Assembly: GCA_965657165.1 (NCBI GenBank)
Contig: CBFHNG010000029.1
Span: 1 to 24,233 of the forward strand
Direction: 5' to 3'
Source: UBA3537 sp965657165
Lineage (GTDB): Bacteria; Bacteroidota; Bacteroidia; Flavobacteriales; Flavobacteriaceae
DNA: 24,233 bases
How positions within the stretch are numbered: the stretch's first letter is position 1; each line of letters begins with the position of its first letter. Positions 1 through 6,364 of the stretch are shown in pieces. The position numbers were made by a program, and so were the translations under genes. Below the pieces are notes generated by a model. That model was not told the origin of the DNA. It saw only the letters and a list, made by a program, of their open reading frames with translations, and did not search any database.

Positions 1-82
1 ATAAAATTTTTGCTTTTATTCTTAAATCTTTTAATTTCCTCAACCATTTGTCAAATTCTATAGTTTTTTCAATAAAGTACAT
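1..82 (-). CDS. RelE/ParE (HigB-like) toxin, N-terminal fragment cut by the window edge
   Basis: Read on the minus strand from the ATG at 82-80, the frame stays open to base 1 and gives about 27 residues. It begins MYFIEKTIEFDKWLRKLKD and continues with R-I-K-A-K-I-L. The pattern of an aromatic/acidic start, FDKWL, LKD and then xAKI is what I recognise from the N-terminus of the Gp49/HigB branch of RelE/ParE toxins (addiction module killer proteins). These toxins are ribosome-dependent mRNA endonucleases. In this branch the toxin gene usually comes first and the antitoxin follows, so the antitoxin should lie just outside the window to the left. A good -7 promoter box sits 26 nt upstream. The call rests on only 27 residues, so the family is likely but not certain, and whether the gene is intact cannot be seen. 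Confidence 0.72.
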   Translation of the reverse strand, partial: MYFIEKTIEFDKWLRKLKDLRIKAKIL

Positions 83-108
83 GGATTTGGAGTGTATTCA
101 TTTGGATA

Positions 109-116
109 CAAATTTA
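109..116 (-). promoter_or_regulatory. Bacteroidota -7 promoter box for the toxin gene
   Basis: The minus strand reads TAAATTTG, a perfect match to TAnnTTTG, 26 nt before the toxin ATG. A TTTG lies 21 nt further upstream (138-141 on the plus strand) and could be the -33 element. Confidence 0.6.
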
Positions 117-226
117 AGTGAAATTATTATTAAAACCCAAAAAACAAACCATAAAGCATCATTTTGTTTGTGAACAATTGGTAATCAGTTTTTTAAAAGA
201 AAAAAACAAGGTCTATAAAAAAATGA

Positions 227-234
227 TATTTTTA
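227..234 (+). promoter_or_regulatory. Possible -7 box for ddl
   Basis: TATTTTTA matches TAnnTTTG except for the last base and lies 17 nt before the ddl ATG, the same spacing as several stronger boxes in this window. No clear -33 TTG is seen. Confidence 0.35.
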
Positions 235-251
235 CACCACAAATACAATTC

Positions 252-1235
252 ATGAAAAAAAACATTGCCATCATCATGGGTGGGTTTTCTAGCGAAGCTG
301 CCATTTCTATAAAAAGCGGACAGGTGGTTTTTCAGCAGCTTCCAAAACAGCTATATACGGCCTATTGCATCCATATCTTCAAAGACAAGTGGGTGTATGT
401 ATCGCCCAACGGAGAAGAATTTCCTATAAATATGAGTGATTTTTCGGTTACCGTTAAGGGCGAAACTATTCATTTTGACTGTGTTTTTAATGCCATTCAT
501 GGGGCGCCAGGCGAAGATGGATTTATGCAGGCCTATTTCGAGTTGTTGGAGATTCCACATACAAGTTGTGGGATGTATCAAGCGGCACTAACGTTCAACA
601 AAAGAGATTGCCTTAATGTACTCAAGGCCTATGACATCCCTACTGCAATTTCATACCCACTAAATAAAGGGGATAAGGTCAATGCCAAAGCCATAATAGA
701 TCGTGTGGGATTGCCTTGTTTTGTTAAGGCCAACCGCGCAGGCAGTAGTTTTGGGGTCACTAAAGTGCATCAAATAGAAGACCTCCAGTCGGCCATAGAC
801 ATTGCTTTTGAGCATGACGATGAATTAATTATTGAGTCGTTTTTGGACGGAACGGAAGTTTCTGTTGGGGTGCTTCGCTACAAAAGCGAAGTGACCGTTT
901 TGCCCATCACAGAAATTGTTTCCGAAAATGATTTTTTTGATTACGAGGCCAAATATTTGGGGAAATCAGAAGAAATCACTCCAGCACGAATCTCTAAAGT
1001 TCAAGAAGAAAACGTAAAACATATGGCCAAAAAAATATACGAAGTTCTCAATATGGATGGATTTTCGAGAAGTGAATTTATTTTTAATGGTGATATTCCT
1101 TACTTTTTAGAAATGAATACCGTTCCGGGACTTACCGAAGAAAGTATTCTACCGCAGCAAGCGGCTTGTGCAGGCATAAGCCTATCAGAACTGTTTACAA
1201 ATGCTATTGAAGAAGCAATGGCTAAAAATGTTTAA
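252..1235 (+). CDS. ddl: D-alanine--D-alanine ligase
   Basis: This ATP-grasp ligase joins two D-alanines using ATP, giving the dipeptide for peptidoglycan precursors in the cytoplasm. At 327 aa it is the usual length. The N-terminal MGGFSSE motif (residues 9-15) and HGAPGEDG (83-90) are typical. The ATP-grasp core shows FVKANRAGSSFGV (157-169) and LIIESFLDGTEVSVGV (192-207). The omega-loop DYEAKY (230-235) keeps the Tyr associated with D-Ala rather than D-lactate as second substrate. The Mg-binding E-M-N-T with VPGLT lies at 287-295. The start is the only ATG that gives the full N-terminal strand. It is followed by coaD, which has its own promoter overlapping this gene's stop codon. The neighbour on the left is a toxin gene on the other strand. 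Confidence 0.96.
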   Translation: MKKNIAIIMGGFSSEAAISIKSGQVVFQQLPKQLYTAYCIHIFKDKWVYVSPNGEEFPINMSDFSVTVKGETIHFDCVFNAIHGAPGEDGFMQAYFELLEIPHTSCGMYQAALTFNKRDCLNVLKAYDIPTAISYPLNKGDKVNAKAIIDRVGLPCFVKANRAGSSFGVTKVHQIEDLQSAIDIAFEHDDELIIESFLDGTEVSVGVLRYKSEVTVLPITEIVSENDFFDYEAKYLGKSEEITPARISKVQEENVKHMAKKIYEVLNMDGFSRSEFIFNGDIPYFLEMNTVPGLTEESILPQQAACAGISLSELFTNAIEEAMAKNV

Positions 1236-1240
1236 CTTTG
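1233..1240 (+). promoter_or_regulatory. -7 promoter box for coaD, overlapping the ddl stop codon
   Basis: TAACTTTG followed by C is a perfect TAnnTTTG(C) box. A TTG at 1207-1209 inside ddl is 23 nt upstream and could be the -33 element. Transcription would start near 1245, leaving about 90 nt of leader before coaD, far longer than for other units here. Confidence 0.6.
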
Positions 1241-1334
1241 CCTTATGAAACATCCGTAACCAAAAATTATTAAAATAGAAAAATGATGGTATGGATGTTC
1301 CATGTGACCACAAAAAAGCAATAAAGATAAACAC

Positions 1335-1790
1335 ATGAAACGTGCAATTTTTCCAGGATCTTTTGACCCCATTACTTTGGGGCATTGCGATATTATCCAT
1401 CGTGGAATTCCTCTTTTTGATGAAATTATTATTGCTATTGGCGAAAATTCAGCCAAAACCTATATGTTTTCATTAGAAAAACGTAAATCTTTTATTGAAC
1501 AAACATTTGAAGGGCATTCAAAAATCAAAGTGATGACCTATTCGGGTTTGACGACTGATTTTTGCAAAGAAATTAAAGCCGATTTTATTCTTAGAGGTCT
1601 AAGAAATCCTGCCGATTTTGAATTTGAAAAAGCTATTGCGCATACCAACCGAAACATTGGCGACATTGAAACTGTTTTTCTGCTGACTTCTGTAGAAACC
1701 TCTTTTATATCTTCATCTATTGTACGTGAAATCATTCACTACAATGGGGATTATAAAAAAATGGTTCCTCCTGCAGTTTACTCAAAATAA
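1335..1790 (+). CDS. coaD: Phosphopantetheine adenylyltransferase
   Basis: CoaD transfers AMP from ATP to 4'-phosphopantetheine, making dephospho-CoA in the next-to-last step of coenzyme A synthesis. The 151-aa length is standard. The nucleotidyltransferase signature FPGSFDPITLGH (residues 6-17) holds the T/HxGH motif. The LRGLRNPADFEFE stretch and the C-terminal ETSFISSSIVRE motif, which binds the adenylyl group, are both present. The ATG at 1335 gives exactly the conserved MKRAIFPGSFDP start. The stop codon is 1 bp from the stop codon of the convergent sulP-type gene, so there is no room for a terminator between them. It is separated from ddl by a 99-bp leader that contains a promoter and two tiny reading frames. 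Confidence 0.96.
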   Translation: MKRAIFPGSFDPITLGHCDIIHRGIPLFDEIIIAIGENSAKTYMFSLEKRKSFIEQTFEGHSKIKVMTYSGLTTDFCKEIKADFILRGLRNPADFEFEKAIAHTNRNIGDIETVFLLTSVETSFISSSIVREIIHYNGDYKKMVPPAVYSK

Positions 1791-1791
1791 T

Positions 1792-3414
1792 TTATAGCGA
1801 ATATTCCGAAAGGCCTTTCGTAAACGCTTCTGGATTTTCGGCCAAATGATAACGTGGATCATCAATCGCCTCAATAATCACATCTTTAAACAAGGGACTG
1901 GATTTGTACAATAGCACTTTACAATCATGACTTAAATGCTTGAGTTTTATTGTTTTGCCTGCGCTATTGTATTTGTTCACCAAATTAAAAATCGCTTCAA
2001 TCGCTGAATGATCACTAACTCTAGATTCTACAAAATCAACTTCTACAGCATCAGGGTCATTTTTGACATCAAATTTTTGGTTAAAGGCCGTTATGCTGCC
2101 AAAGAATAAAGGGCCCCATATTTCATAAATTTTTGTGCCATCTGGTTTTGTGCGTTTTCGAGCTCGAATTCGTTTTGCATTTTCCCAGGAAAAGACTAAA
2201 GCACTCACAATTACACCTGAGATTACAGCAATTGCTAAATCAAAAAATACGGTGACTGTGGATACTAAAATCAAAACAAAAAGATCGGCTACAGGAATTT
2301 TATTCATAATTCTAAAACTAGACCATGCAAATGTGCCAATAACCACCATAAACATGACCCCAACAAGGGCCGCAATGGGAACTTGTTCTATAAGATTTGA
2401 AGCAAACAAAATAAAAGCCAATAAGGCAACGGCAGCTACAATTCCAGAAAGTCGGCCTCTTCCACCACCTTTTATATTAATGATGGATTGCCCAATCATA
2501 GCACAACCTCCCATACCGCCAAAAAGTCCTGTAACAACATTGGCGCTGCCTTGTGCAATACACTCTTTGTTGGAATTTCCTCGAGTTTCTGTAAGTTCGT
2601 CAATAAGATTTAATGTCATCAAGGATTCAATAAGTCCAATGGCAGCAAGAATCACAGCATAGGGACCAATAAAACGTAGTGTTTCAAAATTGAATGGAAT
2701 GACATCAAAAATAGCCCATTGAAATTGAGGAAGTCCGCCTTTTAGGCCTTCTCCTCCTCCATCTCTTATAAAACTTCCAACAGTTGCTACATCTAAATTT
2801 CCAAAAATAACAAGCATTGAAACGACTAAAATAGCAACCAGTGCTTCAGGAAGTTTTTTTGTCAATTTTGGAAGTCCAAACATAATTCCCATTGTAAGAG
2901 CCACAAGTCCTATCATGGTCCAGAGTTCTTGCCCTTGCATCCAAGCAAGACCATCAACTCCCGAAGTTTTAAACATTCCTAATTGGGAGAGAAAAATGAC
3001 AATGGCAAGTCCATTAACAAAACCCATCATGACGGGATGAGGAATCAGTCGAACAAATTTTCCTAGTTTCAAAACACCTGCTAAAATTTGAATAAAACCC
3101 ATCAAAATAACGGTCAAAAACAAATAATATAATCCTAAATTTTCTGTGGGCTCACCCATGGCATTACCTTGAGCCACCAGACTTACCATCACAACGGCCA
3201 ATGCGCCTGTTGCACCACTGATCATTCCTGGGCGTCCACCAAAAATTGAGGTGATTAAACCAATCATAAAAGCAGCATACAAACCTACCAAAGGATCAAC
3301 CCCTGCAACAAAAGCAAAAGCAACAGCTTCAGGTACCAGCGCCAAAGCTACAGTTAAACCACTTAAAATATCATTTTTTGCATTTGCTGAACGCTTACGA
3401 ATAAATTCTCTCAT
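1792..3414 (-). CDS. SulP-family anion transporter with C-terminal STAS domain
   Basis: A 540-aa inner-membrane protein of the SulP/SLC26 family, which moves sulfate, bicarbonate or similar anions. The family core is clear: GVDPLVGLYAAF (residues 38-49), GMISGATGALAVV (63-75), and the run around LIESLMTLNLIDELTETRG (261-279) followed by GGMGGCAMIGQS (299-310). Many hydrophobic segments fill residues 20-410. A cytosolic STAS domain runs from about 428 to 515, with the loop SRVSDHSAIEAI (464-475), where other STAS domains carry a DxS motif. Substrate cannot be read from sequence: sulfate and bicarbonate are both possible, and no sulfate-assimilation or carbonic anhydrase gene is next to it. The start at 3414 gives the usual short N-terminus and lies 20 nt after a good promoter box. 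Confidence 0.93.
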   Translation of the reverse strand: MREFIRKRSANAKNDILSGLTVALALVPEAVAFAFVAGVDPLVGLYAAFMIGLITSIFGGRPGMISGATGALAVVMVSLVAQGNAMGEPTENLGLYYLFLTVILMGFIQILAGVLKLGKFVRLIPHPVMMGFVNGLAIVIFLSQLGMFKTSGVDGLAWMQGQELWTMIGLVALTMGIMFGLPKLTKKLPEALVAILVVSMLVIFGNLDVATVGSFIRDGGGEGLKGGLPQFQWAIFDVIPFNFETLRFIGPYAVILAAIGLIESLMTLNLIDELTETRGNSNKECIAQGSANVVTGLFGGMGGCAMIGQSIINIKGGGRGRLSGIVAAVALLAFILFASNLIEQVPIAALVGVMFMVVIGTFAWSSFRIMNKIPVADLFVLILVSTVTVFFDLAIAVISGVIVSALVFSWENAKRIRARKRTKPDGTKIYEIWGPLFFGSITAFNQKFDVKNDPDAVEVDFVESRVSDHSAIEAIFNLVNKYNSAGKTIKLKHLSHDCKVLLYKSSPLFKDVIIEAIDDPRYHLAENPEAFTKGLSEYSL

Positions 3415-3434
3415 CTTATCTCAAAATTAAGCGG

Positions 3435-3442
3435 CAAAAATA
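3435..3442 (-). promoter_or_regulatory. -7 promoter box for the SulP transporter gene
   Basis: The minus strand reads TATTTTTG followed by C, a perfect TAnnTTTG(C) box, 20 nt before the ATG. It lies in the 72-bp gap behind the NUDIX gene, so the transporter can be made independently of it. No clear -33 TTG is seen. Confidence 0.55.
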
Positions 3443-3486
3443 AGGGAATAAATAGGATTAGAAAGAACTAAAGGAGAATTTCTTTT

Positions 3487-4068
3487 TTATACGAGCGCTT
3501 CGATGTTGGCATAAATATTCTTTTTAATTTTTTTTAGTTTTTTTGGGCCTACCCATTTTACTTTGGTAATCCCTTCTTTTATTTGAGGTTGTAAATCGCC
3601 GACATAATCTGAAAACATTTCAAACCAGTAGGTTTTTTTAATAAAATATTGATCATTCCTTTTGAAAATATGGTACGTAATTTCAAGTGGTTTTGTGATT
3701 GAAAGCCCCTTTACACCAGTTTCTTCTTCAACTTCACGAAGTGCAGTTTGGTCTATAGTTTCTTTTTGTTCTGCTTTTCCTTTGGGCAAATCCCATTTTC
3801 CATTGCGGAAAATAAACAAAATTTTTCCACCTGAATTGATAACCTTACCTCCTCCAGCGACAATATTTGGTAGAAGACGTAAGAACTTCTTTAGTAAAAC
3901 TTCTTCATTATCACCAATTAATCGAATAGACTTGTATTTTTCTTTTTTTAGATGGTGAAGTACTTTGTGGATGTCAACAGTATCAATCAAATAATTTTTA
4001 AAATCTGATTCAGTTTCTACCTTTGTAGTTAGTACTATTGGTTTATTACCAACAAAAATTTTTTGCAT
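3487..4068 (-). CDS. NUDIX hydrolase
   Basis: NUDIX enzymes cleave nucleoside diphosphates linked to another moiety, often as housecleaning enzymes. A complete NUDIX box is visible at residues 97-119: G97, five residues, E103, seven residues, then REVEEETGV (R111 to V119). The motif is preceded by KWDLPKGK, normal for the family. The protein is 193 aa. The first 75 or so residues are an extension seen, as I recall, in Bacteroidota homologues, and contain no motif I know. The C-terminus is lysine-rich (PKKLKKIKKN). The substrate cannot be assigned. It is divergent from pyrE, with only 59 bp between the two start codons. Confidence 0.92.
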   Translation of the reverse strand: MQKIFVGNKPIVLTTKVETESDFKNYLIDTVDIHKVLHHLKKEKYKSIRLIGDNEEVLLKKFLRLLPNIVAGGGKVINSGGKILFIFRNGKWDLPKGKAEQKETIDQTALREVEEETGVKGLSITKPLEITYHIFKRNDQYFIKKTYWFEMFSDYVGDLQPQIKEGITKVKWVGPKKLKKIKKNIYANIEALV

Positions 4069-4115
4069 TGTTAATTAAAAACAAATTAAACTAAAGTAAA
4101 TGTAGTATTTTTTAA

Positions 4116-4123
4116 TAATTTTG
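4116..4123 (+). promoter_or_regulatory. -7 promoter box almost touching the pyrE start codon
   Basis: TAATTTTG is a perfect TAnnTTTG box ending only 4 nt before the pyrE ATG at 4128. If used in the normal way, transcription starts at or within a base or two of the A of the ATG, giving a leaderless message. No good -33 TTG is seen. Confidence 0.5.
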
Positions 4124-4127
4124 ACAC

Positions 4128-4766
4128 ATGATTTTTGATAAAAATACCGCCAAAAAAACCGCTGAAGTTTTACTTCACATTAATGCTATAAAATTAAATC
4201 CAAAAACTCCATTTAACTGGGCATCTGGTTGGAAATCACCAATTTATTGCGACAATAGAATGGTACTTTCTTATCCAGCCATTAGAAACTATATCAAAAG
4301 TGAAATGGCAAAAAAACTAGAAAACACTTATGGAAAGCCTGATGTTATTGCTGGGGTTGCTACCGGTGCAATTGGAATTGGAGCGTTGGTTGCAGAAGAA
4401 CTAGGTTTGCCTTTTGTTTATGTGCGGCCAGAGCCAAAAAAACATGGACGGAAAAACCAAATTGAAGGCCATCTTGAAAAAGGCCAAAATGTAGTGGTGG
4501 TTGAAGATTTAATCAGTACTGGAAAAAGCAGTTTGGCAGCCGTTGATGCTCTAAAATCTGCGGGTGCAACAGTTAAAGGCATGGTGGCTATATTTAGTTA
4601 TGGTTTTGAAGTTGCAAAAAATAATTTTGAAGAGAAGAAACTTGATTTGTACACCCTTAGTAATTATGAGAATTTACTAGAACAAGCTTTAGACACTAAC
4701 TTTATTAACGAAAATGAATCAAATGTACTTTCTCAGTGGAATGCAAACCCCTCTGAATGGTCATAA
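4128..4766 (+). CDS. pyrE: Orotate phosphoribosyltransferase
   Basis: PyrE converts orotate and PRPP to orotidine monophosphate in pyrimidine synthesis. At 212 aa it has the usual length. Visible motifs are FNWASGWKSPIYCDNR (residues 29-44, orotate side), GVATGAIGIG (76-85), the mobile catalytic loop RPEPKKHGRKNQIEG (100-114) and the PRPP-binding VVVVEDLISTGKS (122-134). The N-terminal M-I-F-D-K-N-T-A-K-K-T-A-E start matches flavobacterial PyrE as I know it, which supports the ATG at 4128 even though the promoter box lies almost on it. The SRPBCC gene follows after 12 bp and is probably cotranscribed. Confidence 0.96.
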   Translation: MIFDKNTAKKTAEVLLHINAIKLNPKTPFNWASGWKSPIYCDNRMVLSYPAIRNYIKSEMAKKLENTYGKPDVIAGVATGAIGIGALVAEELGLPFVYVRPEPKKHGRKNQIEGHLEKGQNVVVVEDLISTGKSSLAAVDALKSAGATVKGMVAIFSYGFEVAKNNFEEKKLDLYTLSNYENLLEQALDTNFINENESNVLSQWNANPSEWS

Positions 4767-4778
4767 AACAACTTAACT

Positions 4779-5174
4779 ATGAATTTAGAATCACCAAAAA
4801 TAACCGTCTCAAAATCTGTTGAAAACGTATATGATTTTCTTTCAGATGTAAAAAATTTTGAAGCTTTAATGCCAAATAATATCAGTAAATTTGAATTACT
4901 AGATGATGATAAATTTATTTTTGCACTAAGTGGAATGCCCGAAATTGTTTTACAAAAAAAAGAAGAAAATCCGCCAAATTCTATCAAGCTAGGTGCAGCA
5001 GGTGGGAAATTAGATTTTTCGCTTCAAGCCAATATTTCTGCAGTAAATGACAACGAAAGTGACGTTCAACTTAATTTTAATGGAGACTTTAACCCGATGA
5101 TGGCGATGATGATCAAAGGGCCTATTTCAAAATTTATTGAAACCCTAGCCGTCAATATTCCAAAAGCGGTTTAG
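4779..5174 (+). CDS. SRPBCC (START-like fold) family protein
   Basis: A 131-aa protein resembling the small SRPBCC proteins found next to pyrE in Flavobacteriaceae (recalled synteny). The start MNLESPKITVSKSVENVYDFLSDV followed by NFEALMP is the usual first strand and helix of the fold. The C-terminal GDFNPMMAMMIKGPISKFIETLA forms the long amphipathic helix that closes the hydrophobic pocket. No catalytic residues can be named. The family generally binds hydrophobic ligands, so the role here is unknown. It has no signal peptide. It is 12 bp downstream of pyrE and its stop codon overlaps the stop of the convergent birA by 4 bp. Confidence 0.85.
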   Translation: MNLESPKITVSKSVENVYDFLSDVKNFEALMPNNISKFELLDDDKFIFALSGMPEIVLQKKEENPPNSIKLGAAGGKLDFSLQANISAVNDNESDVQLNFNGDFNPMMAMMIKGPISKFIETLAVNIPKAV

Positions 5175-5890
5175 TACAGCAATTTTACTGATTTTAAATC
5201 AAATTCTTCAATAGTATTTTCGGTTTTAATCATCAGTTTTCCTCCTTGGGAAACACCTTTTATTATTCCGGAAAATAAGGCACCGCTAGGGCCAACAAAA
5301 GTGGAAGGTTTGTCTTTTCTAAAAAGTAGATTCTCATATGTTGTCCAGAGTTCAGCAGTGTTTTTTATGGAAAAATAGTATTTAAAATTATCCAATAATT
5401 TATGCAACAATTCGTCCAAATCGTAGTGAATACCAGTTATGTTTTGTAGAGAGGATGCAGAAGGTAAATCTTTGAACGTTGTTTGATTAATATTCAAACC
5501 AATGCCAATTATAGCTTTATCAATAGTATTTTTTTTTAATATTAATTCAATAAGAACGCCGCCAATTTTTTTGTCATGTGACAAAATGTCGTTTGGCCAT
5601 TTTATAGAAAGTTCAGGAATTTTAAACCCTTGAAGTGTCTTAAAAACGGCTAAGGAAACAACAATATTTAACAAAAATTGATATTGGGGTTTTAAATCAA
5701 TTTCTTTTTTTAAAATACTGATTATCAAGTTTTTATCTTTTTCAGACTGCCAAGTTGTTGTTCTTTGACCTCGCCCTTTTGTTTGATATCTTGCTGTTAC
5801 AACAGCAAAATCCTCCAATGAAATTTGACCAACTAAATCATGTAAATACTGATTTGTGGAATCAATGGCATTGAGTTTGATAATTTGCAT
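5171..5890 (-). CDS. birA: Biotin--[acetyl-CoA-carboxylase] ligase, monofunctional
   Basis: This enzyme activates biotin with ATP and attaches it to the carboxylase carrier protein. The 239-aa protein contains the catalytic and C-terminal domains only. It has no N-terminal winged helix, so it is not expected to act as the biotin repressor. Motifs are STNQYL (residues 11-16), the biotinoyl-AMP loop GRGQR (39-43), KWPNDI (97-102), GGVLIE (110-115) and GIGLNIN. One oddity: the loop reads GRGQRTTTW, so Thr44 stands where most family members have Gly. The start at 5890 gives the standard short N-terminus. The gene is divergent from rsfS and converges on the SRPBCC gene with overlapping stops. Confidence 0.94.
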   Translation of the reverse strand: MQIIKLNAIDSTNQYLHDLVGQISLEDFAVVTARYQTKGRGQRTTTWQSEKDKNLIISILKKEIDLKPQYQFLLNIVVSLAVFKTLQGFKIPELSIKWPNDILSHDKKIGGVLIELILKKNTIDKAIIGIGLNINQTTFKDLPSASSLQNITGIHYDLDELLHKLLDNFKYYFSIKNTAELWTTYENLLFRKDKPSTFVGPSGALFSGIIKGVSQGGKLMIKTENTIEEFDLKSVKLLY

Positions 5891-5957
5891 GTGTAAATTT
5901 ATAATTAAATTATAATATTATTAAGAGAATAAAAAGTAATTAGACCCAAAAAAATAA

Positions 5958-5965
5958 TAAATTTG
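5958..5965 (+). promoter_or_regulatory. -7 promoter box for rsfS-ftsH
   Basis: TAAATTTG followed by C is a perfect TAnnTTTG(C) box ending 17 nt before the rsfS ATG. No clear -33 TTG is found. Confidence 0.6.
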
Positions 5966-5982
5966 CAATGTAATTTGAATAT

Positions 5983-6354
5983 ATGACAAAACACACTTCT
6001 GAACCAGACCAACTCATCGCCTTAATAATTGATGGCATTGAGGATGTAAAAGGCCAAAACATTAGCATATTAGATTTAAGAAGTATAGAAAACACTGTGT
6101 GTGACTACTTCGTAATTTGCGATGGAAATTCTAATACACAGGTGAATGCGATTGTCAATTCGATACAAAAAAAAGTCAGCAAAGCTGCTCATGAAAAACC
6201 ATATCAAATAGAAGGAACAGAAAATGCAGAGTGGATTTTGATGGATTACATCAATGTGGTTATTCATGTGTTTCAAAAACATAAAAGAGAATATTATGAC
6301 ATTGAAAACCTTTGGGGCGATGCAAAAATTACTGAAATAGAAACAAGTTACTAA
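5983..6354 (+). CDS. rsfS: Ribosomal silencing factor RsfS (YbeB/Iojap family)
   Basis: RsfS binds ribosomal protein uL14 and blocks subunit joining, lowering translation when nutrients are scarce. The 123-aa protein shows the family pattern: I-S-I-L-D-L-R around residue 26, then CDYFVICDGNSNTQVNAI (roughly 39-56), EGTENAEWILMDY and VVIHVF, and a Y-Y-D-I-E-N-L-W-G-D ending, which is the classic C-terminal signature. The ATG at 5983 is 17 nt after a perfect promoter box. ftsH follows after 10 bp, so the two are very likely one message, an arrangement common in Bacteroidota. Confidence 0.95.
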   Translation: MTKHTSEPDQLIALIIDGIEDVKGQNISILDLRSIENTVCDYFVICDGNSNTQVNAIVNSIQKKVSKAAHEKPYQIEGTENAEWILMDYINVVIHVFQKHKREYYDIENLWGDAKITEIETSY

Positions 6355-6364
6355 AACATTTTAT

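Noticed and set aside
144..171. Inverted repeat ACAAAC/GTTTGT between the toxin gene and ddl
   Set aside because: Six-base arms with a 16-nt spacer. It could be an operator, but nothing beyond chance supports it.
2135..2662. A 175-codon open frame on the plus strand opposite the SulP gene
   Set aside because: It lies wholly antisense to a clearly conserved membrane protein gene. Its translation has no recognisable domain and looks like the complement of hydrophobic codons.
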